A stretch of DNA of 64,000 nt from Cognataquiflexum nitidum. GTDB lineage: Bacteria > Bacteroidota > Bacteroidia > Cytophagales > Cyclobacteriaceae. The stretch is taken from NCBI RefSeq assembly GCF_022538055.1, contig NZ_JAKZAM010000008.1, positions 62,001 through 126,000 of the forward strand, given 5' to 3'. Under the pieces are notes generated by a model that had not been told where the DNA came from, searched no databases, and saw only the letters and a program-made list of their open reading frames with translations. A program made the position numbers and the translations under genes. This document shows, in pieces, positions 51,585 through 60,893 of this stretch; the stretch's first letter is position 1, and each line of letters starts with the position of its first letter.

Positions 51585-53834
51585 TTATTTTTCATTCGGA
51601 AGTGCATACACGATATAACCCTTTGGCAAAGCACCTTCTTTCTTGGAATGGTCATAGCTGTCCTTTGCAAAGTTCGAAGTTGCGTTGATGACCAGGTATT
51701 GTTTGCCATTAATAGTGTACATACTTGGCTGGGCATTTGATTCGTGGCTGAGGGTTTCTTCCCAAAGGATATTTCCATTCGCCCCATCGAAGGCATACAA
51801 TTTCCCTCCTTTTGCGGTAGCGAATACAATACCTGTGGAAGTGACGACCATGCCTTTTCTCAATACACCTCCCGGAGCGCCTTTGGACTGATCGCCCTGC
51901 ACATAGAGCGAATCTTGACCAACGGGTTTGCTCCATTTGATGGTTCCATTATTCAGGTCATAAGCCAATAAGGATGACCAAGGCGGAGCCGCCAATCCGG
52001 GCCATTCGAGTCCATATTCGGTAGTATAGCGAGCCTCAGGGTGCTCAACTCCTTCAGGATAGTCTGACATCGGAGCTCCTTTGGCCGAATCTGGTTTTAT
52101 AGTAGCGCCTCCCGAAGCCACCACGTTACCTTCCGGGGTTTTGGTTTCTGTATTTCTTCGGAAATTGAAAGTGGCTGGATTTCCACCAAGGTATCGATAT
52201 AAAGCCTTTAGCGTCTCTTCATCGACATGGACAAAACCCGGCATCTGCCCACGGCCATTGATGACAGTACTTCTGAATTCATCATAGATCACATGTTGGC
52301 CTACATTCAATAAGGAAGGTCCGACACCTCCCGACATGTCTTCGCCATGACAGGTTTTGCAGGTGGTGGCATACATGGTTTTTACCCTTTTCAGTTCATC
52401 GTCTGATAAGTTTATTTTGGGAGGTTCAACTTTGTTGAGCTTGTATATCGAGGCATGCTCTTGGGTCAGGATGTACATGATTCCGTTTTCAGGATCGGCA
52501 GCGGTATTTCCATAATTGGAACCACCCAAAGCTCCAGGCATCATGACGGTTTCGTATTTGTCTGAAGGAGGAATGTATAAGCCGGATTTTGCGGCCGAAA
52601 GTTTGTTGTTCCAAACTTGTTTGATGCTGTCAGGAAAATATGGGTTTAGAGTCTCTCTCGTGACCTCATGCTTAGTAAAGCGCGGAAGTGATGGGATAGG
52701 TTGGGTTGGCCAAGATTCCTCACCAGGCATTTCACTTTTTGGAAATGGTTTTTCTTCAATAGGAAATACGGGTTCACCTGTTACTCTGTCAAAAACAAAG
52801 ACAAAACCATGCTTGGTTGCCACTGCGACTGCATCGATCTCTTTTCCATCCTTCTTTACAGTCATCAACTGCGGTGCCGGCGAAAGGTCATAATCCCACA
52901 GGTCATGGTGGACGGTCTGGTAATGCCAGATTCTCTCACCGGTTCGTGCATTTATCGCTACTAAGGAATTGGCAAAAAGATTACTTCCGATTCTGTCTGC
53001 ACCATAGTAATCATAAGTCGGTGAACCAATCGGCAAATAAGCAATGCCTCGCTCTGTGTCTACAGAAATTTCGCTCCATACATTGACGCCACCTACGTAT
53101 TTGTAAGCATCTTTTGGCCAGGTTTCATACCCGAATTCTCCAGGGTGGGGAATGGTATGGAATGTCCAGACATGTTCTCCGGTGACAACATTGTAAGCAC
53201 GCACATACCCCGGTGGGGAAAAGTAGCTTTCCCCCGGCGCTGAACCCAAGATCAAAAGGTCTTCAAATAAAACTCCGGGCATCATGGCCTGCATTCTTCG
53301 GATGGAAGTTGGGTCCCTGTCAAGTCCTTCCCTCAGATCCACATAGCCCTCATTTCCAAAATTGAGAATAGATAGGCCGGTGACGGCATCGATAGCCTGA
53401 AGTGTATTGTTGATGGTAAACAATAACCGCTTGTCAGTTTTATCCTTACTTTCCCAATAGTTGATCCCTCTTCTTGTGATGCCATTCAAGTTCGCATGGA
53501 TCCATATTTCTTTTCCTGTCACCACATTGACAGCAATCAGGGAGGAATTTTTCCCCATCAGATACATCGTGGTATCAACGATAATAGGGCTGAAGAAATA
53601 GGGGGTCTCGTCTCCTGTAGGAAACATCCATGCTACTTCGAGTTCCGATACATTTTCTTTGGTGATTTCTTTGGCATTAAAAAATCTGGATTGGTCCGGT
53701 GAACCGCCATAATGCGTCCAGGTGTTATGGTCATCTGGATTTTCCGTCTTGCAACCGGAAAATAATCCGATGGCCAAAGGAATGGCAAAAATCAATAATG
53801 ATAAGTAGCCTGGTTGTTTTGGGTTGTGTAACAT
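51585..53834 (-). CDS. PQQ-dependent dehydrogenase lipoprotein with a built-in cytochrome c domain
   Basis: This 749-residue protein has a lipoprotein signal (IPLAIGLFSGCKTENPDD). An eight-bladed PQQ-binding propeller contains GGSPDQSRF, VNVVTGKEIW, WHYQTVHHDLWDYDLSPAPQL and LYAFDGANGNILWEETL. At about residues 485-560 a cytochrome c domain is inserted: ATTCKTCHGEDMSGGVGPSL (CxxCH) with a distal Met in GQMPGF. The enzyme should oxidise a sugar or alcohol outside the cytosol and pass electrons to the heme. No PQQ biosynthesis genes are in the window. Confidence 0.9.
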   Translation of the reverse strand: MLHNPKQPGYLSLLIFAIPLAIGLFSGCKTENPDDHNTWTHYGGSPDQSRFFNAKEITKENVSELEVAWMFPTGDETPYFFSPIIVDTTMYLMGKNSSLIAVNVVTGKEIWIHANLNGITRRGINYWESKDKTDKRLLFTINNTLQAIDAVTGLSILNFGNEGYVDLREGLDRDPTSIRRMQAMMPGVLFEDLLILGSAPGESYFSPPGYVRAYNVVTGEHVWTFHTIPHPGEFGYETWPKDAYKYVGGVNVWSEISVDTERGIAYLPIGSPTYDYYGADRIGSNLFANSLVAINARTGERIWHYQTVHHDLWDYDLSPAPQLMTVKKDGKEIDAVAVATKHGFVFVFDRVTGEPVFPIEEKPFPKSEMPGEESWPTQPIPSLPRFTKHEVTRETLNPYFPDSIKQVWNNKLSAAKSGLYIPPSDKYETVMMPGALGGSNYGNTAADPENGIMYILTQEHASIYKLNKVEPPKINLSDDELKRVKTMYATTCKTCHGEDMSGGVGPSLLNVGQHVIYDEFRSTVINGRGQMPGFVHVDEETLKALYRYLGGNPATFNFRRNTETKTPEGNVVASGGATIKPDSAKGAPMSDYPEGVEHPEARYTTEYGLEWPGLAAPPWSSLLAYDLNNGTIKWSKPVGQDSLYVQGDQSKGAPGGVLRKGMVVTSTGIVFATAKGGKLYAFDGANGNILWEETLSHESNAQPSMYTINGKQYLVINATSNFAKDSYDHSKKEGALPKGYIVYALPNEK

Positions 53835-54471
53835 TTGGAAATAAGGTTAATAGGCACTTTGTATTTTGATTTCACAAATTCCTTTTATGGAACGTTTGGA
53901 TTTTGTGACAATATGCAGGATTAAATATATGTTCAGAATCAATTACAGCAAAGAAGGTCAAAAGGAGTATTGACCGCTTGTAATTCTTTTAGTGTAAAAT
54001 TGACACTAAATACCTGATTGAGGGGGATTATGGATTAAAATTCAGTTTAGTGAAGGGTGTTTTTTGATTTGGAAAAGGAGGAAATTCATTAGTCTATTTC
54101 CTAACAACCATTATATATTAAGTAATGGAATTAGATTATCAACCTTCCCTGTTTTTGGGGGAAACCCAATTCCACACTTTAAGATTTTGCTCCCAAAAAC
54201 CGGAGATCACGCATTTTGATAACCCCGAGCTGCGGTGCAAAAGAATTGGTCAAAGTATAAAAATCAGGTTAGCACCTTGCACGGGGCTATTCATATTCAG
54301 CTCCGCCGCGGCGGACTGTTTGTCGAAAGTAGTTTCTGATTAATTTGTTAATACGTCTTCTTTTAATTTTAATCAGTTTCGGCCATTATTTGGATAGTCA
54401 AATTGCATTAATTGAAAAAAAGGCGGAATCTCTAATTCCGTCCTTTTAATTAATTAACCTACAGCGATCAC
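53835..54471. other. Spacer with dispersed stem-loop repeat
   Basis: 54145-54205 (TTCCCTGTTTTTGGGGGAAA) matches the arrangement at 45300-45364, followed by CCCCGAGCTGCGGTGC and a GC-rich palindrome CTCCGCCGCGGCGGAC (near 54301). A hairpin-like GGCGGAATC/ATTCCGTCC pair near 54421-54445 lies just downstream of the GH43 stop. No gene is called. Confidence 0.6.
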
Positions 54472-56465
54472 TTACTTCGGCACCGCATCATTCGCCGCAG
54501 TGGCATATAATCCGAGAAGGGTTCCTGTAAATCCCCCAGCTACATTGGTGGATAAGATATCACCCGAAATCACACCTCCAAGTTTTTTCATTTCCCCACC
54601 ATCAAGGCTATAGCTAAATTCATGGTCATCTCCTTTGGCCTTTACTTCCAGTTGGATGGGTCCTTTCAGCTCAATTTTTTGGCTGGAGATGATGCTTGAA
54701 GTTCCTTTTTCTGTTCTTTCAAGTACAATATAGAAGTCGTTTCCTTTTTTGGTGACTCCAAAAACATAATGGAATTTCTCACTCTGCAGAAGGGTGATTC
54801 CCGCCAAATCTTTTTCTGAGGCAGGTTTATAATTCAGGATTGTGGAAAAGGAAAAATCTTTATGCTGCTGTCTGTAGAATAGGGTAGAGATTGGTTTTAC
54901 CTCTTTGATATTCACTGCAAAAGGTTTGATCTCTACTCCATTTTTGGTGATGGTCATAAAATTTTCCCTTGGACCTCTCAGGCCGATCCATCGGTAATCC
55001 AACTTGTCAGATTTGAAATCTTCGGTATAGGTAAAATTGCCATTGGGAAAAAAGCCATCCTTTCCGGCTTTGTTTTCTGTCACACCCTTTGGCATTTTGA
55101 TTTTGGGTTCCATCGGGATCATCCCATTTTCAAATACAGGGAATTCTCCCGACCAGTCTACCGGTAAAATGAATGTTTCCCTACCGGAATTCACCCTGTC
55201 CTTACTATTTGGACGGATCCCCAAGAAAACGCCATAGTATTTGTCATCAGGTCCCAAAACCAGATCCGCATGTCCTGCCCAATCCACTTTGTTTTTTCGG
55301 TCTTTGGCAAAATACCTTTGTGTCAAGATCGGATTGCTTGGAGCGGGAATGTATGGTCCTTTTGGATTGTCACTCACAAAAATCACTTCGCTGTGCCAGC
55401 CACCTGTTCCGCCTTCCGCGCACATCAAGTAATATTTTCCGTTTTTCTTATAGATATGTGGCGCTTCGATCCAGATTGGTTTTTGTCTGATATCCACCCC
55501 TCCGTCAACAATTATCTTGTCTGTTCCCTCGATGACCTGGTCTGCTGCCATATCGTATTCCCAGATTTTGATCACACGGTGACCGTTGTAGAGTTCCTTT
55601 CCTTTGTCCGGGGCATCATTGTGGACGACGTATGCTTTGCCGTCTTCATCAAAAAATAAGGCAGGATCAATTCCTGAAAAATTAAGTTTGTTGGGATCGC
55701 TCCAACCTTGTTTAGGGTCTTTGGTTTTTACCACGATATTCCCCATTCCTCCCGAAAACTGCGTAGTGATCATATAAAAAGTATCGTTGTATTGGTTATA
55801 CAGGATATCAGGGGCATAGATACCCGCACTGATTCCTGAATCTTCCACTTTGAGTTGGGATTTCCTGTCAAGTACGTGACCGATTTGGAACCAATTGACC
55901 AGGTCTTTGGAATGAAATATCGGTACTCCGGGAAACATCGCAAAGGATGAATTGACCAAGTAATAATCCTCTCCTTTTCTGGTGATGGAAGGATCCGGAT
56001 AGCAGCCTTGAAGGATGGGATTGTAAAATTCATCTGCAGCCAATGGATAATCCTTTAAAAAGTATCGTTGTATTGGTTATACAGGATATCAGGGGCATAG
56101 ATACCCGCACTGATTCCTGAATCTTCCACTTTGAGTTGGGATTTCCTGTCAAGTACGTGACCGATTTGGAACCAATTGACCAGGTCTTTGGAATGAAATA
56201 TCGGTACTCCGGGAAACATCGCAAAGGATGAATTGACCAAGTAATAATCCTCTCCTTTTCTGGTGATGGAAGGATCCGGATAGCAGCCTTGAAGGATGGG
56301 ATTGTAAAATTCATCTGCAGCCAATGGATAATCCTTGTAGACTTGGTCATTTCCCTCATAAGTAGCTTTGGAAAATATGGGGCCATTGCTTTTCTGGCTG
56401 AATGCTTCCGAGAATGAAAGCAAAATGGCTAGAAGGCTCAGCAAAATAGGTTTTGAACTATTCAT
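54472..56465 (-). pseudogene. Glycoside hydrolase family 43 enzyme, disrupted by an internal tandem duplication
   Basis: The gene starts at 56465 with a signal peptide (MNSSKPILLSLLAILLSFSEAFSQ) and the GH43 start NPILQGCYPDPSITRKGEDYYLVNSSF, where the Asp in PDPS is the likely base. The frame ends after YNQYNDTF at TAA (56055-56057). The rest of the enzyme, with the same N-terminal segment again, resumes in another frame to the stop at 54472, ending in a C-terminal beta-sandwich. A 281-bp duplication causes the shift. The 3' frame alone could start at TTG 56043 without a signal. The parent enzyme would be a xylosidase- or arabinofuranosidase-like secreted protein. Confidence 0.85.
55775..56336. 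repeat. Perfect 281-bp tandem duplication inside the GH43 gene
   Basis: Copy 1 is 55775-56055 and copy 2 is 56056-56336, and they appear identical base for base. 281 is not a multiple of three, so one copy shifts the frame. Removing one copy would restore an uninterrupted GH43 frame (YNDTF to YMITTQF). Confidence 0.95.
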
Positions 56466-56664
56466 GGTTATAGGTTTAGGTTTTTTGGAATTGGTTTGAG
56501 AATTTACATTTTAAAGAATTCAATACTTCTGAATTAACCAAAAATATCCAATATCCCTCAATATCGTATTAAGGGATAGTAATTGAATTCAAAATCATTG
56601 GTAAGTGGTTTGGATCTTATATCAATTGACTCTTATTGAATTCCAAAAAAAATCTACATAAACT

Positions 56665-57492
56665 TTACCCCAAAGCCACATCCAAAATCATCATGACGGT
56701 AAATCCCAACATAAATCCAAGCACTGCCAAATCAGTGTACTTGTCGCGCTGTGTTTCGGGAATAACCTCTTCGACTACGACATAGATCATCGCGCCTGCA
56801 GCGAATGAAAGCGCATAAGGCAATACGTCCTGCATGTGTATGACTGCAACAGCACCCAAGACACCCGCAATAGGTTCAACTACTGCGGATAATTGTCCGT
56901 ACCAAAAGCTTTTTCTTCGGCTTACTCCTTGTCTTCTCAGCGGGACTGCAACAGCCAGACCTTCAGGAAAGTTTTGGATACCAATACCGATAGCCAAGGC
57001 TACTGCAGCAGAGATACTTGCGCCATCCATGCCGTTGGCAGCTGCACCAAAAAGAATTCCTACTGCAAGTCCCTCAGGGATATTGTGCAGCGTGATGGCC
57101 AAAAGCAGTAAGGTTGACTTGTGCCATTTGGTAGCTACGCCTTCACTTTCTTCTTTGTTGAAGTTGATGTGGAGGTGGGGCATGAGCTTATCTAACCCAA
57201 ATATGAAAAAACCGCCTAAAAGGAACCCGATTGCAGCTGGCAACCAAGGCATGGTTGGATATAATTTTTCAGAATTCTTGATACTCGGTGCCAAAAGTGA
57301 CCAAAAACTTGCTGCAATCATCACCCCTCCCGTGAATCCCAGCATGGTATCAAAAACTGCCCTGTTGATGGTTTTGAAAAAAAACACCAAAGACGCCCCT
57401 AGGGCAGTCAAAAACCAGGTAAACAAAGTCGCAAGCAAAGCGGCTTTGACTGGTCCAATCTCAGTTGCATAAATTTCAATTGATTCAAGCAT
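56665..57492 (-). CDS. ZIP family divalent metal transporter
   Basis: Taken from MLESIEIYATEIGPVKAALLA at 57492 (a TTG lies upstream); 275 residues with about eight helices. The ZIP metal-path motif HNIPEGLAVGILFG and the second IQNFPEGLAVAVPL are present. A His-rich loop (HLHINFN, ATKWHKS) precedes helix 4. It resembles ZupT-type transporters that bring Zn2+, Fe2+ or Mn2+ into the cytosol. It lies upstream of no clear partner and is probably monocistronic. Confidence 0.93.
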   Translation of the reverse strand: MLESIEIYATEIGPVKAALLATLFTWFLTALGASLVFFFKTINRAVFDTMLGFTGGVMIAASFWSLLAPSIKNSEKLYPTMPWLPAAIGFLLGGFFIFGLDKLMPHLHINFNKEESEGVATKWHKSTLLLLAITLHNIPEGLAVGILFGAAANGMDGASISAAVALAIGIGIQNFPEGLAVAVPLRRQGVSRRKSFWYGQLSAVVEPIAGVLGAVAVIHMQDVLPYALSFAAGAMIYVVVEEVIPETQRDKYTDLAVLGFMLGFTVMMILDVALG

Positions 57493-57703
57493 AGGAAATT
57501 GTTTCCACAAAATTATCCAAGTTTTTTGAATAGCAAGAAAAAAAGAAAAATGCAGTAAAGAATCAGCTGTCCCCGATAATTAAACCTTCTTACCTTTTTT
57601 GTTTTCAGAATGGCACCAATCATTAAGATCCGGACTGAAATTCGGTTGAGCCGGCTGTCGTCTGTGGACTATGGACTAATTGACCTTGATATGGCCTTCT
57701 CTC

Positions 57704-58123
57704 TTATCCCCCTGCTTTGATATAAATCCAACCTGCTTCCTGCTTCATGACAAGTTCGATGATGGCCGCAGGGACAAATCCTGCCAAAGGAAGAAACTGC
57801 TCTTTTTTCATTTCCCTTTGCTTCAGGGTGTTTTCGCAGATGACAAAAACCACTCCTTTGTCCACCAATTTTTGCAGATCGCTTTCAAATGGGTTATCCA
57901 CTTTGCGAAGCAAATCTATACCCATTCCATGCGTGACCACTTCGATTTTTGCATTTGGGGCGGCAGTAAGTACGTTATTGAGCTGTCTGATAAATTTCTT
58001 GTGGATTTCCTGTTCACCGTCTGTCAGTTGATAAAGAATTTTATGTTCGGCTGTGGAGACCACCTGCGCAGAGGCAAAGGCTGTAAATAATACCAAAAGG
58101 AGTAATGTTAGGGAAGTTCGCAT
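57704..58123 (-). CDS. Exported DsrE family protein
   Basis: This 139-residue protein has a signal peptide ending TAFASAQ. The DsrE-like alpha/beta core shows in HKILYQLTDGEQEIHKKFIRQLNNVLTAAPNAKIEVVTHG and VVFVICENTLKQREM, with one Cys near residue 98. DsrE proteins handle sulfur transfer in the cytosol, while this form is secreted. Two sulfur-related families (this and the quinone oxidoreductase at 60894) flank the TonB receptor on the same strand. That association is only positional. Confidence 0.85.
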   Translation of the reverse strand: MRTSLTLLLLVLFTAFASAQVVSTAEHKILYQLTDGEQEIHKKFIRQLNNVLTAAPNAKIEVVTHGMGIDLLRKVDNPFESDLQKLVDKGVVFVICENTLKQREMKKEQFLPLAGFVPAAIIELVMKQEAGWIYIKAGG

Positions 58124-58195
58124 GGTTTTATCTGTTAAGCTACCGTTTTTGTAATTGTGTTTTCGTGATCTGAGTCACCTACAAGTTAATCATAC

Positions 58196-60610
58196 TCAAA
58201 AGTTTGCCAAAAGACCCAAAACAAAATTCCTGCCCGGGGCACCTATTCCTGAGCTGTATGTCCTAAACCTGACATCAGTAATGTTTTCCAGTCCAATGCT
58301 GATAGACAAATGCTTGTGAGCTTGGTACAATCCTTTCAAGTTCAATGTCGTCCAGGAGGGACTGTACGGGTTTCCATTGGCATCTATGGCGTATAATTCA
58401 GGCTTCCCTCTTTCCTCAAGGGGAAGCTGTCCGAATGAAAACCCACGGGAATATTCAGAAAAAATCTGAACAGTCAGTTTTTCTTTTCGGTATTCCAACC
58501 GGCTTACGCCAAAAGTCGGCGGGGCATGACGGGTTGGACTTTGGCTGCCATCATCGGTTTCTTCTGTTCCTTTTTGGAGATTTAATCTTGAGGAAAAGGT
58601 CAGATTCATAGGTAACTTGATTTCCAAAGCTGCCTGTAATCCAAGGATTCGGACGAAAGCCGCATTTTGCAAAGCCAATACTTTACTCATTTCGCCGTCA
58701 TACAAGATACTGTCCTGACCATTGATGGTAAAGTTTCTTCTTACCAAGGCATTGTCCAAATGGGTATAATATCCTGTAAGGTCGATCATCATCCAATCCC
58801 CAAAAACCTTTCCCACATTGGCTTCCAGGTTATAGGCATATTCCGCGGTGATATCAGGATTTGGCACCATGACAGTACCAGGTTCAGAATCAAAAACTTT
58901 TCCAATATCGTCTACATTCGGAGCCCGGAATCCCGTGGAGGCGTTGACATGAATCGTCCAGTCCGGTGCAGGGGTGTAGACCCAGCCTGTACTTGCGGTG
59001 AGTGCACCTTCCCTGTTGTTGCTTTGTTCAAAAGGGAAGGGATAAAAATCCAGGTTATTGCGGAAGTCGGCTTTCAGTCCAAAGTAATTATACCTCAGTC
59101 CTGCCTGAATGAGTGATTTTGCAGTGAGTTTCTTTTGATAGGAACCATAGGCGGCATAAGATTTCCATGTCGCATAGGGATACCTCGCTGGCCCTACTGA
59201 AATTTCCCCGGAACTGATATTTTCATCCTGCCCGGTTGATAGAACATCATTTTGAATCAGTTCCAAGCCGTAAAAAAGCTTGGCGTTTTTTGGAAAGGTC
59301 TTCAGAAAATCAAGGTTGGCAGAATAAGCCATGACCTCTTCTGTTCTTGTGCGCCGGATGGGATCGTTGAAATTTCGGTCGATTCTACTTTCTCCGAATT
59401 TTTGAAGGGCAAGATTCAAGGTCACCTGATCAAAGGCTCTGGCATCGGAAGTGTGTGAAATCTTCAGGTGGTTCATCGTCCAAGACTGGGGTCCATATTT
59501 CCATTCTGCACTGCGGGGTTGGCCATTTGGCCTAAACCGGATCAACCTGTCATACCTCGAAAACGTGGAAGTCTCCGAATAATGGAATCCATATTGAAAA
59601 TCCCATTTTTGATTGGGAGCGAATCTAATTTTTTGCATCAGGTTGAGTTGGCTGTAACCTGAAGGAACCTGGATTTTGGGATTGGTATTTTCTACCAAAA
59701 GGTCTTGGTTATCTTTGGTGACCACATAAGTCGGTCGCAAAAAATCCTCGGGACCATGGCTTCCCATCTTGAGGTCGTCAAAATGATGGTTGCTAAAACT
59801 GCTGACGCCGGCCCATTTTTTACCTCCATATTTCAGGTGGACATGTCCTGTTTTCTCTTTATTGGCTGTGCTGGTCCGAAGAGTTACATTTCCAGAAACA
59901 TCTGTTTTTCCTGTTTTTGAAAGATTGGGCTGCAAGGTTTGGAAGCTCATCACTGCTCCGATTGCATCAGAGCCATAAATAATAGATCCCGGACCAAAAA
60001 AAACTTCCGTACTTTCGGTGGCAAATGGATCCAAGGAGATAACATTGTGGAGGTTGCCGCTTCTGAAAATGGCAGTATTCATCCTCACACCGTCTACGGT
60101 ATACAAAAGGCGGTTGGTCGAAAAACCCCTAATCATCGGACTTCCGCCTCCCTGTTGGCTTTTTTGAACAAAGACCTCACTCGAAATACCCAATAAGTCG
60201 GCGGCAGTTTGGGGATTGAGGAGATTTCTTTCTTCGGTAGTGATGGTTGTAATCCTTGCAGGAATTTCCTGCCGGGATTGACTCCATTTGGTAGCGGAGA
60301 CGACTGCTTGCTGCAAGGTGATTTCGGAATGCTGGAGGTAAACGCGGAATCCTTCCTTTTCAAGTTGGTCGAAGCTTTTGGAAACCGGGATATAACCAAA
60401 AATCCGGATTTCAATTTTTTCCTGACCCTTGAAAGAGCTTATATCGGCCTCTCCCTGAGCATTGGTATGTACCATGAGTTTTGCTTTTGGGGATGCGATA
60501 GTCACAAAATCCATTGGGATCTCCGAACCTGATTCCCGGACCGAAAGTACCTGACCAAGGGCCATATTGAATTGAAATAAAATCAAAAGCAATAATCCTG
60601 TTCTGAGCAT
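58196..60610 (-). CDS. TonB-dependent receptor
   Basis: This 804-residue protein has a signal peptide ending NMALGQ and an N-terminal carboxypeptidase-regulatory-like module (about residues 20-95). The plug (about 130-240) has NLLNPQTAADLLG, SPMIRGFSTNRLLYTVDGVRMNTAIFRSGN and FGPGSIIYGSDAIGAVMS. A 22-strand barrel ends RNFVLGLLANF. The plug wording IRGFxxNRxLxxxDGVRMN is typical of heme/hemoglobin-type receptors, but no heme motif set was checked. It lies 72 bases from the DsrE-like gene start on the same strand. Confidence 0.9.
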   Translation of the reverse strand: MLRTGLLLLILFQFNMALGQVLSVRESGSEIPMDFVTIASPKAKLMVHTNAQGEADISSFKGQEKIEIRIFGYIPVSKSFDQLEKEGFRVYLQHSEITLQQAVVSATKWSQSRQEIPARITTITTEERNLLNPQTAADLLGISSEVFVQKSQQGGGSPMIRGFSTNRLLYTVDGVRMNTAIFRSGNLHNVISLDPFATESTEVFFGPGSIIYGSDAIGAVMSFQTLQPNLSKTGKTDVSGNVTLRTSTANKEKTGHVHLKYGGKKWAGVSSFSNHHFDDLKMGSHGPEDFLRPTYVVTKDNQDLLVENTNPKIQVPSGYSQLNLMQKIRFAPNQKWDFQYGFHYSETSTFSRYDRLIRFRPNGQPRSAEWKYGPQSWTMNHLKISHTSDARAFDQVTLNLALQKFGESRIDRNFNDPIRRTRTEEVMAYSANLDFLKTFPKNAKLFYGLELIQNDVLSTGQDENISSGEISVGPARYPYATWKSYAAYGSYQKKLTAKSLIQAGLRYNYFGLKADFRNNLDFYPFPFEQSNNREGALTASTGWVYTPAPDWTIHVNASTGFRAPNVDDIGKVFDSEPGTVMVPNPDITAEYAYNLEANVGKVFGDWMMIDLTGYYTHLDNALVRRNFTINGQDSILYDGEMSKVLALQNAAFVRILGLQAALEIKLPMNLTFSSRLNLQKGTEETDDGSQSPTRHAPPTFGVSRLEYRKEKLTVQIFSEYSRGFSFGQLPLEERGKPELYAIDANGNPYSPSWTTLNLKGLYQAHKHLSISIGLENITDVRFRTYSSGIGAPGRNFVLGLLANF

Positions 60611-60752
60611 TCTTTTTTAAAATTCGCTCGGGAAGTTAGGTAACTTTTGAAAAATAAGAAGTGGATTTTATGTGAATGACGGTTGTTTCTCCATCATTCT
60701 AAGTATTCATCATGAGAAAAAATTGAACAGAATTGGGATGACAGTGGAGGCC

Positions 60753-60791
60753 CGTCATTCTGAACAGGAGCTTGCGGAGGTGAAGAATCTC
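60753..60791. repeat. Dispersed palindromic intergenic element, copy 2
   Basis: CGTCATTCTGAACAGGAGC then TTGCGGAGGTGAAGAATCTC matches the reverse complement of 4173-4212 with about three changes. It is followed by a facing arm AGATTCTTCACTACATTC (60802-60819) that can pair with GTGAAGAATCT. Confidence 0.7.
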
Positions 60792-60893
60792 CCTGAAATG
60801 AGATTCTTCACTACATTCGGAGTGACGACCCTAATAGTTACTCCGATGGTATCCAAAACTTGCGGAGATGGAGAAACACCCTAAAATACGCTA

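Noticed and set aside
56030..56386. Third-frame translation over the GH43 duplication
   Set aside because: A by-product of the same 281-bp repeat read in a non-coding frame, with no start context or family match.
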